This document shows, piece after piece, positions 1-8,554 of a stretch of DNA of 64,000 bases. Numbering within the stretch: the first letter of the stretch is position 1; every line of letters begins with the position of its first letter. Source of the stretch: RGIG3002 sp964449325. Lineage in GTDB: Bacteria > Bacillota > Clostridia > Lachnospirales > Lachnospiraceae. The stretch covers positions 62,001-126,000 of the forward strand of contig CAYUYJ010000006.1 in NCBI GenBank assembly GCA_964449325.1. Reading direction: 5' to 3'. The notes beneath the pieces are model-generated. The model made no database searches. It was not told the DNA's origin and saw nothing but the letters and a program-made list of their open reading frames with translations. Position numbers and translations under genes: made by a program.

Positions 1-570
1 AAGGAAAGATTTACCGCAGCCTACCGTGCCGTAAAATAACAAATTCTGATAATCTTTATCAAAATCCCGGATAAAATTCCGGGAGGTTTCCACCGCGCGT
101 TCAAATGCGGCGAGATCTTCGCCGGAATAGTATTCATAGGAAAGAGCGGAGAAATTCTCCGTTTTTAACATTTCATGTATATTGGATTGTTCATAAAGAA
201 TCGAAATCATCTGTTGTTTGAAACAGTGACATTTTACTCCGTCTATGTAGCCGGTATCTTTGCAGTCGGGACAGTCATAAACGGGAACAAGATAATCCGC
301 AGGAAAACCTGCTTCCAGTAAAAGCTGCTTCTTTTTTTCTGCCAGTTCATGAAGCTTTTGTTTTAAATCCAAAACAGCCGAATCGTCACCGGAAAGTACC
401 CGTTTTCCACATTCTACGGAAATGGATGCAACAGAGGAATCCAGTTCTTCGTAGCCCTCTATCTGTTCATAAACCTGCTTGGTGCGGGCATCAAGCAGAT
501 GGCGGTTTTTGGTTTGTCGTTCTTCGTAATTACGGAGAATGGATTCGTACTGTGAATTGGTCAGTGGCAA
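1..570 (-). CDS. dnaC: DnaC/DnaI-like replicative helicase loader ATPase (partial)
   Basis: Only the N-terminal 190 residues are in the window; the gene continues past position 1. The product should load the replicative DNA helicase at origins or restarted forks. Visible are a Cys cluster (C100, C103, C114, C116), as in clostridial DnaI-like loaders, and a Walker A motif GTVGCGKS at residues 181-188. An in-frame TAG lies directly upstream and AGGGGG sits 8 bases before TTG at 570-568, so a TTG start is chosen; no ATG is available. It follows the dnaD-like gene at about 35 bases on the same strand, so the two are probably co-transcribed as a primosome operon. Confidence 0.85.
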   Translation of the reverse strand, partial: MPLTNSQYESILRNYEERQTKNRHLLDARTKQVYEQIEGYEELDSSVASISVECGKRVLSGDDSAVLDLKQKLHELAEKKKQLLLEAGFPADYLVPVYDCPDCKDTGYIDGVKCHCFKQQMISILYEQSNIHEMLKTENFSALSYEYYSGEDLAAFERAVETSRNFIRDFDKDYQNLLFYGTVGCGKSFL

Positions 571-605
571 AACGTTGTCCCCCTAAAATTGGCTGAGTAA
601 AATAG

Positions 606-1694
606 TTACTTGCTTAAAATTGCACGTTCAATGGCATCAAAATCATAATCGTGCTGTTGAAACTGGTTGAATTTATTGTTTGCAGCCGGCTTGGAAAAAG
701 CAGCCGCGTTTTTCTTTTTCTGATAAAGCTCATCAATTTTCTGAATATCTGCTTTATGATGTACCTGTGCGGCTTTCCAACTGGAAAGAATTTTGTCCGC
801 ATACTCAAAACGATGGTTTTCGGTTGCCAGTACCGTGCGCTCACAGGCTTCAAAAATAACATCGGTTTCAAAGCCGTATTCTTCGGTCCAGCGGGTAATA
901 AATTCTACCTCCTTTGGGGTAGGCGCGTTGGATTTGCCCAATGCATTCATAATGGCATAAGTAGTCTTATCATATCTATGTACATGATTTTCTGCTTCGG
1001 CAGGAGTAGTTACCCCGCTCTCAGCCCAGTTGACAGCTACTTTTTCTATATAACGGAAATCCTTTTTACCCCGGTCTACACAATACTGAATCAGATAATC
1101 GATTAAGTCATCTGAAAAATGCAGCTTGTCCGATAAGAAAAGAACGGTGTTTAAATCGGACACAGACAAGGGTCTTTGCAGATATTGTTCCATAATAAAA
1201 ATTAATTGTGCCGTAGATTCCTGATTTTTAAAATTCTTAAGCTCGTCCGGACTGTAAGAAGGTTTGGACGGAACTACTGACTCCTTAACAGCAGTTTTTT
1301 CCGCAACATTTACCTTCTCGGAAGGAGCAGGTTCCTGCGTGGTACGAGGCACAATGGAGACAACCGGAGCGAGAGAAACATTTTCACCCGTGTTTTTCCC
1401 CGTGGGTTCCTCCATATGGATACCAACAATATTTCTGGCAGAGTCGTATTCCAAAGAAAGCAGATGGTGCTTTTCCCAGTAGCTGAGTGCACGCAGAATG
1501 TCCTTTTCGGTATGATTAAATAAATCTGCCATATCGGAAATACTGGTCGTCTTGTTGGAATTCATAACCCGCAGCAGATAAATATAAACCTTTAACTGTG
1601 CATCGTTGGCATCCTTCATATATTCATCTATAAAAAGATTGGATACAACAGTTGAATCCATATAATTGTTATTATAAATTGTAAGTTCGCCCAT
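606..1694 (-). CDS. dnaD: DnaD domain-containing replication initiation protein
   Basis: A 362-residue protein. The N-terminal part (about residues 10-100) is predicted to be winged-helix, followed by a low-complexity Pro/Thr/Val linker (about 105-150) and two DnaD/DnaB-type helical modules (about 160-240 and 255-320) containing the tryptophan-bearing helix typical of that domain. DnaD proteins remodel origin DNA and recruit the helicase loader, which fits the dnaC-like gene immediately downstream. The ATG at 1694 is preferred over one seven codons upstream because GGGAG lies before it, though the spacing of 12 bases is long. The upstream DNA carries several DnaA boxes. Confidence 0.85.
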   Translation of the reverse strand: MGELTIYNNNYMDSTVVSNLFIDEYMKDANDAQLKVYIYLLRVMNSNKTTSISDMADLFNHTEKDILRALSYWEKHHLLSLEYDSARNIVGIHMEEPTGKNTGENVSLAPVVSIVPRTTQEPAPSEKVNVAEKTAVKESVVPSKPSYSPDELKNFKNQESTAQLIFIMEQYLQRPLSVSDLNTVLFLSDKLHFSDDLIDYLIQYCVDRGKKDFRYIEKVAVNWAESGVTTPAEAENHVHRYDKTTYAIMNALGKSNAPTPKEVEFITRWTEEYGFETDVIFEACERTVLATENHRFEYADKILSSWKAAQVHHKADIQKIDELYQKKKNAAAFSKPAANNKFNQFQQHDYDFDAIERAILSK

Positions 1695-1756
1695 AGCTAT
1701 ATTTATCTCCCACATTTATCAGTCATGTTCAAAGCTTCTCCGATTGAAGCAATTGC

Positions 1757-1765
1757 ATTATAGCA
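1757..1765 (-). promoter_or_regulatory. Extended -10 promoter of dnaD-dnaC
   Basis: On the minus strand TATGCTATAAT gives a TGnTATAAT extended -10 about 62 bases upstream of the dnaD start. No good -35 is present at 16-18 bases, only a T-rich run. Confidence 0.5.
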
Positions 1766-1832
1766 TAAGGCATCAAAAAAAGAAATAGTCAATTTCACGC
1801 AAACCCTTGAAAACACTGGACTTGCGGGGGAT

Positions 1833-2012
1833 TGTGGATAATGTGGAAAGTGTGGATAAAAAAGAAAACAAACAAAAAAGAAATGGAGGAAGCCTTTGAA
1901 TAAGCGAAAAAAATGAATCATAGGATGGCAAAATCTATCCACAAAAAAAGAAAGAAATATCCACAGAAAACAGAGGATAAGAATATCTGTTTTTTGTGGA
2001 TATTGTGGAAAA
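1833..2012. promoter_or_regulatory. DnaA-box cluster upstream of the dnaD-dnaC operon
   Basis: Nonamers matching the DnaA box TTATCCACA or its complement are packed here. TGTGGATAA occurs perfectly at 1833-1841 and 1851-1859, with TGTGGAAAG exactly between them at 1842-1850, so three 9-mers run head-to-tail without a gap. CTATCCACA is at 1935-1943, ATATCCACA at 1957-1965, TGTGGATAT at 1995-2003 and TGTGGAAAA at 2004-2012. The stretch lies between the end of murC and the dnaD promoter and contains no convincing gene. Likely roles are DnaA-dependent control of the primosome operon or a DnaA-titration site. Confidence 0.7.
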
Positions 2013-3392
2013 CTATTTTTTGAGAAGATTTTCCCCGATTTTCAGCACATCTCCGGCACCCATGGTTATCAACAAATCCCCGTTGATACAATTTTTTTTC
2101 AAAAAAGTTTCAATTTCTTCAAAAGAAGGAAAATAGAAACATTCATGCCCTAGTTTTTCAATTTCCTGCTGTAAGGTTTTGGAACTGATTCCAAGTGTAT
2201 CGGTTTCGCGGGCCGCATAAATATCCGCCAGAACGATATGGTCGGCGAGACAAAGAGCCTTGGCAAAATCCGTTAGGAAAGCTTTTGTACGGGTGTAGGT
2301 GTGGGGCTGGAACACACACCAGACCGATTTGTGAGGATAATTTGCGGCAGCGGACAAAGTTGCGGTAATTTCTGTAGGGTGATGTGCATAATCATCTATT
2401 ATAGTAACACCGTTCAGAGAACCTTTATACTCGAACCGTCGGTCGGTTCCTGTAAAATGTGCGAGAGCATAGGAAATATCCTTATTTTCAATACCAAGAA
2501 GGTCGGCGAGAGCAATTGCTGCCAAAGCATTGGAAATATTATGTTTTCCCGGAACAGCCAGAGAGAAGCTTCTTTCCGTATCGGTTCCTTTCTTTAAGGT
2601 AAAGGAAGGATGAGCCAGTTCATCGTAGCTTATTTCTTCTGCGTAATAATCCAAAGAAGGAGAAGAACCATAGGTGATGACACGACAGGAAAGTCCCTCT
2701 GTAATTTCTTTATAGTTGTCAATGTCGCCGTTTATAATCAGAGTTCCATCCTCCGAAAGCAGTTCGGCAAAGGCATGAAAAGAATGGCGGATATCTTGAA
2801 TATCTTTAAAAAAGTCAAGATGGTCTTCTTCTATATTAAGAATAATTCCAACTTTAGGGAAAAAGCTTAAGAAGCTGTTCGTGTATTCGCATGCTTCTGT
2901 AACGAAATAATCGGATTTTCCAACCCGGATATTCCCTTTGATGGACTTTAAGATTCCTCCGATGGACAAAGTCGGATCGGTGTCCGCACAAAGCAAAATT
3001 TCGGAAATCATGGAAGTGGTTGTGGTTTTTCCGTGAGTTCCGCTGACTGCAACAGGCATTTTGTAGTTTTTCATAAGCTGTCCAAGAAGCTGTGCGCGGG
3101 AAAGGGACGGAATCTGCAGTCTGTTCATGGCAATGTATTCCGGATTATCAGGATGAATGGCACTTGTATAAACGACAAGGTCAATATCCGGTGTGATATT
3201 TTCTGCTTTCTGACCGATGAAAATTTGTGCGCCTTTCTCTTCCAAAGCGTCCGTTAAAGCGGAACGGTGAGCATCGGAACCGGATACCCGGAAATTTTCG
3301 GTGATAAGTATTTCGGCAAGACCGCTCATGCTGATTCCACCGATGCCAATAAAATATATGTGTATGGGATGTTTAAAATCGATCTGATACAT
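2013..3392 (-). CDS. murC: UDP-N-acetylmuramate--L-alanine ligase
   Basis: A 459-residue Mur ligase that adds L-alanine to UDP-MurNAc with ATP, the first peptide step of peptidoglycan synthesis in the cytoplasm. The N-terminal Rossmann motif GIGGISMSG is at about residues 14-22 and the Mur-ligase P-loop SGTHGKTTTTSM at about 113-124; length fits the family. The ATG at 3392 is chosen because homology begins there (MYQIDFKHP); the longer open frame upstream is AT-rich non-coding sequence. The SD (AGCAGG) is weak. A sigma-A promoter lies just upstream. Confidence 0.93.
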   Translation of the reverse strand: MYQIDFKHPIHIYFIGIGGISMSGLAEILITENFRVSGSDAHRSALTDALEEKGAQIFIGQKAENITPDIDLVVYTSAIHPDNPEYIAMNRLQIPSLSRAQLLGQLMKNYKMPVAVSGTHGKTTTTSMISEILLCADTDPTLSIGGILKSIKGNIRVGKSDYFVTEACEYTNSFLSFFPKVGIILNIEEDHLDFFKDIQDIRHSFHAFAELLSEDGTLIINGDIDNYKEITEGLSCRVITYGSSPSLDYYAEEISYDELAHPSFTLKKGTDTERSFSLAVPGKHNISNALAAIALADLLGIENKDISYALAHFTGTDRRFEYKGSLNGVTIIDDYAHHPTEITATLSAAANYPHKSVWCVFQPHTYTRTKAFLTDFAKALCLADHIVLADIYAARETDTLGISSKTLQQEIEKLGHECFYFPSFEEIETFLKKNCINGDLLITMGAGDVLKIGENLLKK

Positions 3393-3431
3393 TTCACAAA
3401 CCTGCTTTCTTTTATATAATCCTTCCCATGT

Positions 3432-3460
3432 ATTATACGCATTATGGGCATAAAAAACAA
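3432..3460 (-). promoter_or_regulatory. Sigma-A promoter of murC
   Basis: On the minus strand TTGTTT (3460-3455), 17 bases, then TATAAT (3437-3432). About 40 bases upstream of the murC start. Confidence 0.6.
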
Positions 3461-3700
3461 CGAGGAAAACGGAGAATTTTAGGAGTAAAAACGAAGGGGC
3501 GGAAGGGAGTGGCAGAAATGAATAGAAGACTTGGGACGATTTGGCATAATTTACAAATATGAATGGTAATATTTGACAATTTTGCTGAATAGTATAGAGG
3601 AATGGTGGGAATTGAAGTAGGATTAATGTAAAATAATGAAAAATAAGCCGAAAATATGTACAAAAAATTAAAAATAATTTGAAAATTTTTGTCATAAATA

Positions 3701-3729
3701 TTCACTTTCTGAACGTAGTGTGCTATACT
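3701..3729 (+). promoter_or_regulatory. Promoter of glgC-glgD
   Basis: TTCACT (3701-3706), 17 bases, TATACT (3724-3729), with TG at 3721-3722 giving an extended -10. The glgC SD GAGGTGAT follows about 40 bases later. Confidence 0.6.
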
Positions 3730-3778
3730 AGATGTACACAAATTCCGTGTGTAAAGAAGACTAGAATGAGGTGATGAC

Positions 3779-5047
3779 ATGATAAAGAAAGAAATGATTG
3801 CCATGTTACTAGCCGGAGGACAAGGAAGCAGATTAGGGGTCTTAACTTCCAAAGTCGCTAAACCGGCAGTTTCGTTTGGAGGGAAGTACAGAATAATTGA
3901 TTTCCCGCTTAGCAACTGTATTAATTCGGGAATTGACACCGTCGGAGTTTTGACACAATACCAGCCGCTTCGCTTAAACACGCATATCGGTATCGGTATT
4001 CCGTGGGATTTGGATCGTAACATCGGAGGAGTTACGGTACTGCCGCCCTATGAAAAGAGCGACGGAGGCGATTGGTATTCGGGAACTGCCAATGCAATTT
4101 ATCAGAATTTAGCTTATATGGAGCAGTTCAATCCGGAATATGTTCTTATTTTATCGGGAGACCACATTTACAAAATGGATTATGAAGTAATGTTGGATTT
4201 CCATAAAGCAAACAACGCGGATGTAACTATTGCTGTAATGCCCGTTCCAATTGAAGAGGCAAGCCGTTTCGGTGTAGTTATCGCAGACGAACATAAGAAA
4301 ATAACGGAATTTGAAGAGAAACCGGCAAACCCGAGAAGTAATCTTGCATCGATGGGAATTTATATTTTCTCGTGGAAGGTGCTCAGAGATGCTTTGATTG
4401 CCATGAAGGATCAGCCGAGTCTTGATTTTGGTAAACATGTCATTCCATATTGCCACGAAAGCGGGAAACCGATTTATGCTTATGAATTTAACGGTTACTG
4501 GAAGGATGTAGGAACCTTAAGTTCTTATTGGGAAGCCAATATGGAATTGATTGACATTGTTCCTGAGTTCAATCTTTATGAGGAATACTGGAAGATTTAT
4601 ACCAAGAGTGAAATTTTACCGCCACAGTATATTTCCGGTGACAGTAAGATAGAAAGAAGTATTATCGGTGAAGGCAGTGAAATTTACGGAGAGGTATACA
4701 ATTCCATTATCGGATGTGGTGTTGTAATTGGTCAGGGTACCGTAGTAAGAGATTCCATTATTATGAATTATTCAACTGTCGGCTACGGCTGTAGGATAAA
4801 TAAGGCAATTATCGCAGAGAATGTAGCTGTTTCAGATAAGGTCATTATGGGAGAGGGCGAAGAAGTACCGAACGAAAAAGCACCACACATTTATACGGAC
4901 GGATTGGTAACAATCGGAGAAAGAAGTGAAATTCCGGCAAATGTCAGAATAGGAAAGAACACCGTGATTTCCGGCTGTACGGAAATTGGGGATTATCCGA
5001 ATTCTTCTCTCATGAGTGGAAAAGCATTAATTAAGGCAGGTGAGTGA
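3779..5047 (+). CDS. glgC: Glucose-1-phosphate adenylyltransferase, GlgC subunit
   Basis: A 422-residue ADP-glucose pyrophosphorylase that makes ADP-glucose from ATP and glucose-1-phosphate, the committed step of bacterial glycogen synthesis. The N-terminal nucleotidyltransferase loop (AGGQGSRLGVLT) is at about residues 12-23, the product-binding GTANAIYQN at about 102-110, and the C-terminal third is a left-handed beta-helix hexapeptide repeat. A strong SD, GAGGTGAT, precedes the ATG. It overlaps the start region of glgD and probably forms a GlgC/GlgD hetero-oligomer as in other Firmicutes. Confidence 0.95.
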   Translation: MIKKEMIAMLLAGGQGSRLGVLTSKVAKPAVSFGGKYRIIDFPLSNCINSGIDTVGVLTQYQPLRLNTHIGIGIPWDLDRNIGGVTVLPPYEKSDGGDWYSGTANAIYQNLAYMEQFNPEYVLILSGDHIYKMDYEVMLDFHKANNADVTIAVMPVPIEEASRFGVVIADEHKKITEFEEKPANPRSNLASMGIYIFSWKVLRDALIAMKDQPSLDFGKHVIPYCHESGKPIYAYEFNGYWKDVGTLSSYWEANMELIDIVPEFNLYEEYWKIYTKSEILPPQYISGDSKIERSIIGEGSEIYGEVYNSIIGCGVVIGQGTVVRDSIIMNYSTVGYGCRINKAIIAENVAVSDKVIMGEGEEVPNEKAPHIYTDGLVTIGERSEIPANVRIGKNTVISGCTEIGDYPNSSLMSGKALIKAGE

Positions 5048-5049
5048 TT

Positions 5050-6168
5050 ATGAGAGCAATAGGAATTATTTTAGCAGGCGGCAACAATCATAGGATGAAA
5101 GAACTTTCCCAGAAAAGAGCAATTGGTGCAATGCCCATTGCGGGAAGCTATCGAAGCATCGATTTTGCACTTAGTAATATGTCTAATTCACATATTCAGA
5201 AGGTTGGTGTCTTCACCCAGTACAATGCCAAAAGTTTGAATGAACATTTAAGTTCTTCCAAATGGTGGGACTTCGGAAGAAAGCAGGGTGGTTTGTTTGT
5301 ATTTACGCCAACCGTTACGGCAGAAGGAAGCTTCTGGTATCGTGGAACGGCAGATGCTCTTTATCAGAACTTGTCTTTCCTGAAAAACAGTCATGAACCT
5401 TATGTGGTAATCGCTTCTGCAGACTGTGTATATAAGATGGATTACAATGCGGTACTGGAATACCATATTGCAAAGAAAGCAGATATTACAGTTGTATGTA
5501 AGGAGATGCCGCAAGGAGCTGCAATTGAACGTTTCGGTACGGTGAAGATGAATGAAGACAGCAGGATAGAAGAATTTGAAGAAAAGCCGATTGTGGCGAA
5601 AACCAATACGATTTCCTGTGGTATTTATGTTATCAGAAGAAGACAATTGATTGAGATGATAGAAAGATGTGCGGAAGAAGGAAGATATGATTTTGTAAAT
5701 GATATTTTAATCCGTTATAAAAATATGAAGCGTATCTACGGCTATAAGATTAAAGATTACTGGCGTAATATAGCAACGATTGAAGATTACTATGATACGA
5801 ACATGGACTTTTTGAAGCCGGAAATCAGAAATTACTTCTTTAAACAATATCCTGACGTTTATTCCAAGGTGGATGATTTGCCGCCTGCAAAGTATAACGT
5901 AGGTTCAGAAGTAAGGAACAGCCTTATTTCCAGTGGATGTATTATTAATGGTAAGGTGGAGAATTCTATTATCTTTAAAGAGTCCTTTATCGGAAGCAAT
6001 GTTACCATTAAGAATTCCATTGTCCTGAATGATGTTTATATCGGAGACAATACATATATTGAGAATTGTATCGTAGAAAGCCGTGATACGATTCCGGCAA
6101 ATTCCCGTTATATCGGTGAGAATGGTATTAAGATAGTGGTAGAACGAAACGCACGATATGTTCTATAG
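5050..6168 (+). CDS. glgD: GlgD-type regulatory subunit of ADP-glucose pyrophosphorylase
   Basis: A 372-residue paralogue of GlgC. The catalytic nucleotide loop is degenerate: AGGNNHRMKELS replaces the GGxGxRLxPLT pattern, and the following KPA is RAI, so this subunit is probably non-catalytic or weak and modulates GlgC. The hexapeptide beta-helix is kept at the C terminus. AGGTGA six bases before ATG 5050 supports that start rather than the GTG at 5044; the gene begins two bases after the glgC stop, so translation is probably coupled. The glycogen phosphorylase is 23 kb away, not in this operon. Confidence 0.92.
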   Translation: MRAIGIILAGGNNHRMKELSQKRAIGAMPIAGSYRSIDFALSNMSNSHIQKVGVFTQYNAKSLNEHLSSSKWWDFGRKQGGLFVFTPTVTAEGSFWYRGTADALYQNLSFLKNSHEPYVVIASADCVYKMDYNAVLEYHIAKKADITVVCKEMPQGAAIERFGTVKMNEDSRIEEFEEKPIVAKTNTISCGIYVIRRRQLIEMIERCAEEGRYDFVNDILIRYKNMKRIYGYKIKDYWRNIATIEDYYDTNMDFLKPEIRNYFFKQYPDVYSKVDDLPPAKYNVGSEVRNSLISSGCIINGKVENSIIFKESFIGSNVTIKNSIVLNDVYIGDNTYIENCIVESRDTIPANSRYIGENGIKIVVERNARYVL

Positions 6169-6258
6169 AGCAGTGGTGCAGTTGGACGAAACATATATAA
6201 TGTTTTATGAGTGAACCGCACAGCCGGGGATAGATAACGACAGACAGGGGGACACACA

Positions 6259-6534
6259 ATGAAAATTACAGATGTCAGAGTGCGCAAAATTACAAAAGAG
6301 GGCAAAATGAAAGCAATTGTTTCAATTACCATTGATGATGAATTTGTTGTTCATGATATTAAGGTAATTGAAGGGGAGAAGGGATTGTTTATCGCAATGC
6401 CCAGCAAAAAAGCAACGGACGGCGAGTACAGGGATATTGCTCATCCGATTAATTCGGGAACAAGAGAAAATATCCAGAGAATTATCTTAGAAAGCTATGA
6501 AAAGGCTCTGTTGGAGCCGGATGAGGCGGAGTAA
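6259..6534 (+). CDS. spoVG: Septation regulator SpoVG
   Basis: A 91-residue protein beginning MKITDVRVRK, with the invariant SpoVG core (about residues 1-70, including VHDIKVIEG and FIAMPSKK). SpoVG is a small nucleic-acid-binding regulator affecting asymmetric septation, cortex formation and other processes in Firmicutes. AGGGGG lies 7-8 bases before the ATG. It stands alone, ending in a strong terminator. No convincing sigma-H promoter could be made out upstream. Confidence 0.95.
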   Translation: MKITDVRVRKITKEGKMKAIVSITIDDEFVVHDIKVIEGEKGLFIAMPSKKATDGEYRDIAHPINSGTRENIQRIILESYEKALLEPDEAE

Positions 6535-6544
6535 GAATATAGAA

Positions 6545-6582
6545 CAATAAAAAAACTACCCAAATGGGTAGTTTTTTTATTG
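6545..6582 (+). terminator. Intrinsic terminator after spoVG
   Basis: Perfect 17-bp inverted repeat (6545-6561 with 6566-6582) with core ACTACCC/GGGTAGT flanked by A7 and T7 runs and an AAAT loop. It could work in both directions. Confidence 0.9.
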
Positions 6583-6591
6583 TTTTCTTTG

Positions 6592-6600
6592 TGCTATAAT
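6592..6600 (+). promoter_or_regulatory. Extended -10 promoter for the secreted-protein gene
   Basis: TGCTATAAT at 6592-6600, directly behind the spoVG terminator. The -35 position falls in the T-run of the terminator. Confidence 0.45.
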
Positions 6601-6660
6601 CACAAAGAAGTTATAAAAAATATGCTGAAACAAAGAGCAAAAGTTCAGAGAGGAGTAGAA

Positions 6661-7464
6661 ATGAGAAAGAATGTAAAAAAAGCATTGCTTGTGGCAGCAC
6701 CGCTTTTATGGTGCGGAGCATTGTATTTAGGAGAAGGCACCGGCATGGGCGAGGTACTGGCAAGGTCTGTAACCACGTTGACACAGACGGTGGTAATGAC
6801 ACAGACAATGGTTAACACGCAAACTCAGGTACGCACAGAGACAACATCAGATGGATATGGTAACAAAGTGTATGGATACACTGACGGAACCACAATGGTG
6901 GCGAAACAGAAAGCAGTAGTAAAGCTTACCGAAACCGTTATAGAGTTACCGGATGAAGCGGTCATTACCCAGACAACCCCGGAAGAAAAACCGGAAGAAA
7001 AACCGGATACCAGATGGAAACCGGTAACGGCAGATGAAATAAAAAGAGCATCTCTTGTGACCAAGGAAAAAGTAGAGGTACGTTCCTCCCGTTCTTCCTG
7101 TCGGGTAATGTCTGAGATGCAGGGAGAACTTTGTGTAGCAGCGATGGAAAATGCGTTGAAGGACGGATATACACTGGGAGCAACCTACAGTATTTTCTAT
7201 ACCGGCTCTATCGAGGGTGCGGAAAACTTGTCAGAGAAGGAATTGTATGCAAAAGCAAGAAACGTGTATGAAAGCGAAGCACCGGTCAGCATTACCATGA
7301 GTATACCGGAGGATTTGCAAAAAGAAGGCAGAGAATATGAAATGATTTGCGTTTCCGAGAATGGTAAGACCTACAATATTCCGGCAGAAGTGAATGAAGA
7401 CGGAAGTATTACTTTTGAAACAAAATATTTCTATGCATTCGGATTAGCTTATACGGATAAATAA
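6661..7464 (+). CDS. Secreted protein of unknown function
   Basis: A 267-residue protein not recognised as a known family. The N-terminus is a Sec-type signal (MRKNVKK, then a hydrophobic stretch to about residue 25, possible cleavage after ALA near 37). Residues about 38-60 are Thr/Gln-rich with repeated TQT units (TLTQTVVMTQTMVNTQTQ), followed by a short PEEKPEEKP linker near 117-125 and a C-terminal domain of about 130 residues without cysteine pairing or catalytic motif. ATG 6661 is chosen because AGAGGAG precedes it by 5 bases; an upstream in-frame ATG overlaps the terminator and promoter. It is a single-gene unit. Confidence 0.75.
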   Translation: MRKNVKKALLVAAPLLWCGALYLGEGTGMGEVLARSVTTLTQTVVMTQTMVNTQTQVRTETTSDGYGNKVYGYTDGTTMVAKQKAVVKLTETVIELPDEAVITQTTPEEKPEEKPDTRWKPVTADEIKRASLVTKEKVEVRSSRSSCRVMSEMQGELCVAAMENALKDGYTLGATYSIFYTGSIEGAENLSEKELYAKARNVYESEAPVSITMSIPEDLQKEGREYEMICVSENGKTYNIPAEVNEDGSITFETKYFYAFGLAYTDK

Positions 7465-7489
7465 TAATGGAACGTTTGTTCCGAAGATT

Positions 7490-7579
7490 TAGGAAAGGGT
7501 GTTCCCTGAGTTGAAAAGGACTTGGAGAAGACCCTTTTATCTTTCAAAAATCAGGGCGTAAGAAAGCCCGGGAGAGATT
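7490..7579 (+). other. Structured intergenic stretch before the glycosylation operon
   Basis: Contains AAAGGGT pairing with ACCCTTT across about 30 bases (followed by a weak T-rich tail), and a short GGGC/GCCC hairpin next to the SD of the GT2 gene. It may hold the terminator of the preceding gene. No known riboswitch class was recognised. Confidence 0.25.
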
Positions 7580-8554
7580 ATGGAAAAAAGAGGAAACATA
7601 TTGTATGTAGTCATTCCCTGCTATAATGAGGAAGAAGTTTTGGAAGAAACTGCAAGGCAGTTGGAAAAGAAAATGACAGCCATGATGGAAGAAAAAATCA
7701 TTGCACCGGAAAGCAAAGTTCTTTTTTTGAATGATGGTTCCAAGGATCATACATGGGAAATCATGGAGCGGTTACATAAAGAAAATCCTTTGTTTGGGGG
7801 AATTTCCTTAAGCCGTAACAGGGGACATCAGAATGTGCTGCTTGCAGGCTATATGACGGCAAAGGAAAAGGCGGATATGGTGATTTCCATGGATGCGGAT
7901 TTACAGGATGATATGGATGTCATGCAGGAGATGGTAGAGAAATACCGAACGGGTATTGATATTGTATATGGAGTAAGGAAAAATCGGAAGCAGGATTCCT
8001 TTTTTAAGAAAACAACGTCAGAGGGATTTTATAAAGTAATGAAGTTCCTCGGAGCAGATACGGTTTATAATCATGCAGACTATCGTCTGATGAGTAAGAG
8101 GGCGTTGGAGGGGCTTGCACAGTTTAAGGAAGTGAATCTGTTTTTAAGAGGTGTGATTCCGCTTATCGGTTATCCTTCTGATTTTGTTTATTATGAAAGG
8201 GGAAAACGTCTGGCGGGAAAGACGAAATATCCGCTTCCCAAAATGATGGCGCTTGCAATGGAAGGTATTACATCGTTTAGTGTGAAGCCGATACGTCTGA
8301 TTTCTTTGCTTGGATTTGTAATTTTTTTATTCAGTCTGATTATGTTGGTATATAGTTTTATAAGGCATTTTATGGGGGCGACGATTGTGGGATGGACAAC
8401 GTTAATGGTATCGGTATGGGCAATCGGCGGTTTGATTTTGCTGGCTCTCGGTATTGTGGGAGAGTACATAGGGAAAATATATTTGGAAACAAAGGGGCGA
8501 CCCAGATTTATCATAGAAAAAATTTTGGATGAAACAGGGGAAGAGGATAGATGA
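7580..8554 (+). CDS. Polyprenyl-phosphate glycosyltransferase, GT2 (GtrB/DPM-like)
   Basis: A 324-residue family 2 glycosyltransferase. The GT-A fold starts at residue 8 (VVIPCYNEEEVLEET); a DGS nucleotide motif is near 53-55 and the catalytic DADLQDD at about 110-116. Two transmembrane helices lie at about 235-257 and 270-293. This architecture moves a sugar from a nucleotide donor to undecaprenyl phosphate on the inner membrane face, giving a lipid-linked donor. The ATGA overlap with the downstream PMT-family gene suggests that this donor feeds the two GT-C enzymes of the operon. The sugar cannot be read from sequence. Confidence 0.88.
   Translation: MEKRGNILYVVIPCYNEEEVLEETARQLEKKMTAMMEEKIIAPESKVLFLNDGSKDHTWEIMERLHKENPLFGGISLSRNRGHQNVLLAGYMTAKEKADMVISMDADLQDDMDVMQEMVEKYRTGIDIVYGVRKNRKQDSFFKKTTSEGFYKVMKFLGADTVYNHADYRLMSKRALEGLAQFKEVNLFLRGVIPLIGYPSDFVYYERGKRLAGKTKYPLPKMMALAMEGITSFSVKPIRLISLLGFVIFLFSLIMLVYSFIRHFMGATIVGWTTLMVSVWAIGGLILLALGIVGEYIGKIYLETKGRPRFIIEKILDETGEEDR

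Larger units (their letters stand above)
3393..3778. other. Divergent intergenic region murC / glgC
   Basis: A 386-base AT-rich region between divergent genes. It holds the murC promoter on the minus strand and the glgC promoter on the plus strand. No gene, RNA or clear repeat is seen in the middle (about 3465-3695). Confidence 0.6.

Noticed and set aside
1703..1942. Open frame across the DnaA-box region (minus strand)
   Set aside because: AT-rich, no SD, no recognisable sequence, and it overlaps the promoter and box cluster.
1833..2012. Chromosomal replication origin
   Set aside because: Boxes are dense, but dnaA, dnaN and a clear unwinding element are absent, so a regulatory or titration role is more likely.
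3393..3695. N-terminal extension of murC
   Set aside because: The frame is open, but the translated sequence is low-complexity Phe/Leu/Ser and homology starts at 3392; a promoter lies inside.
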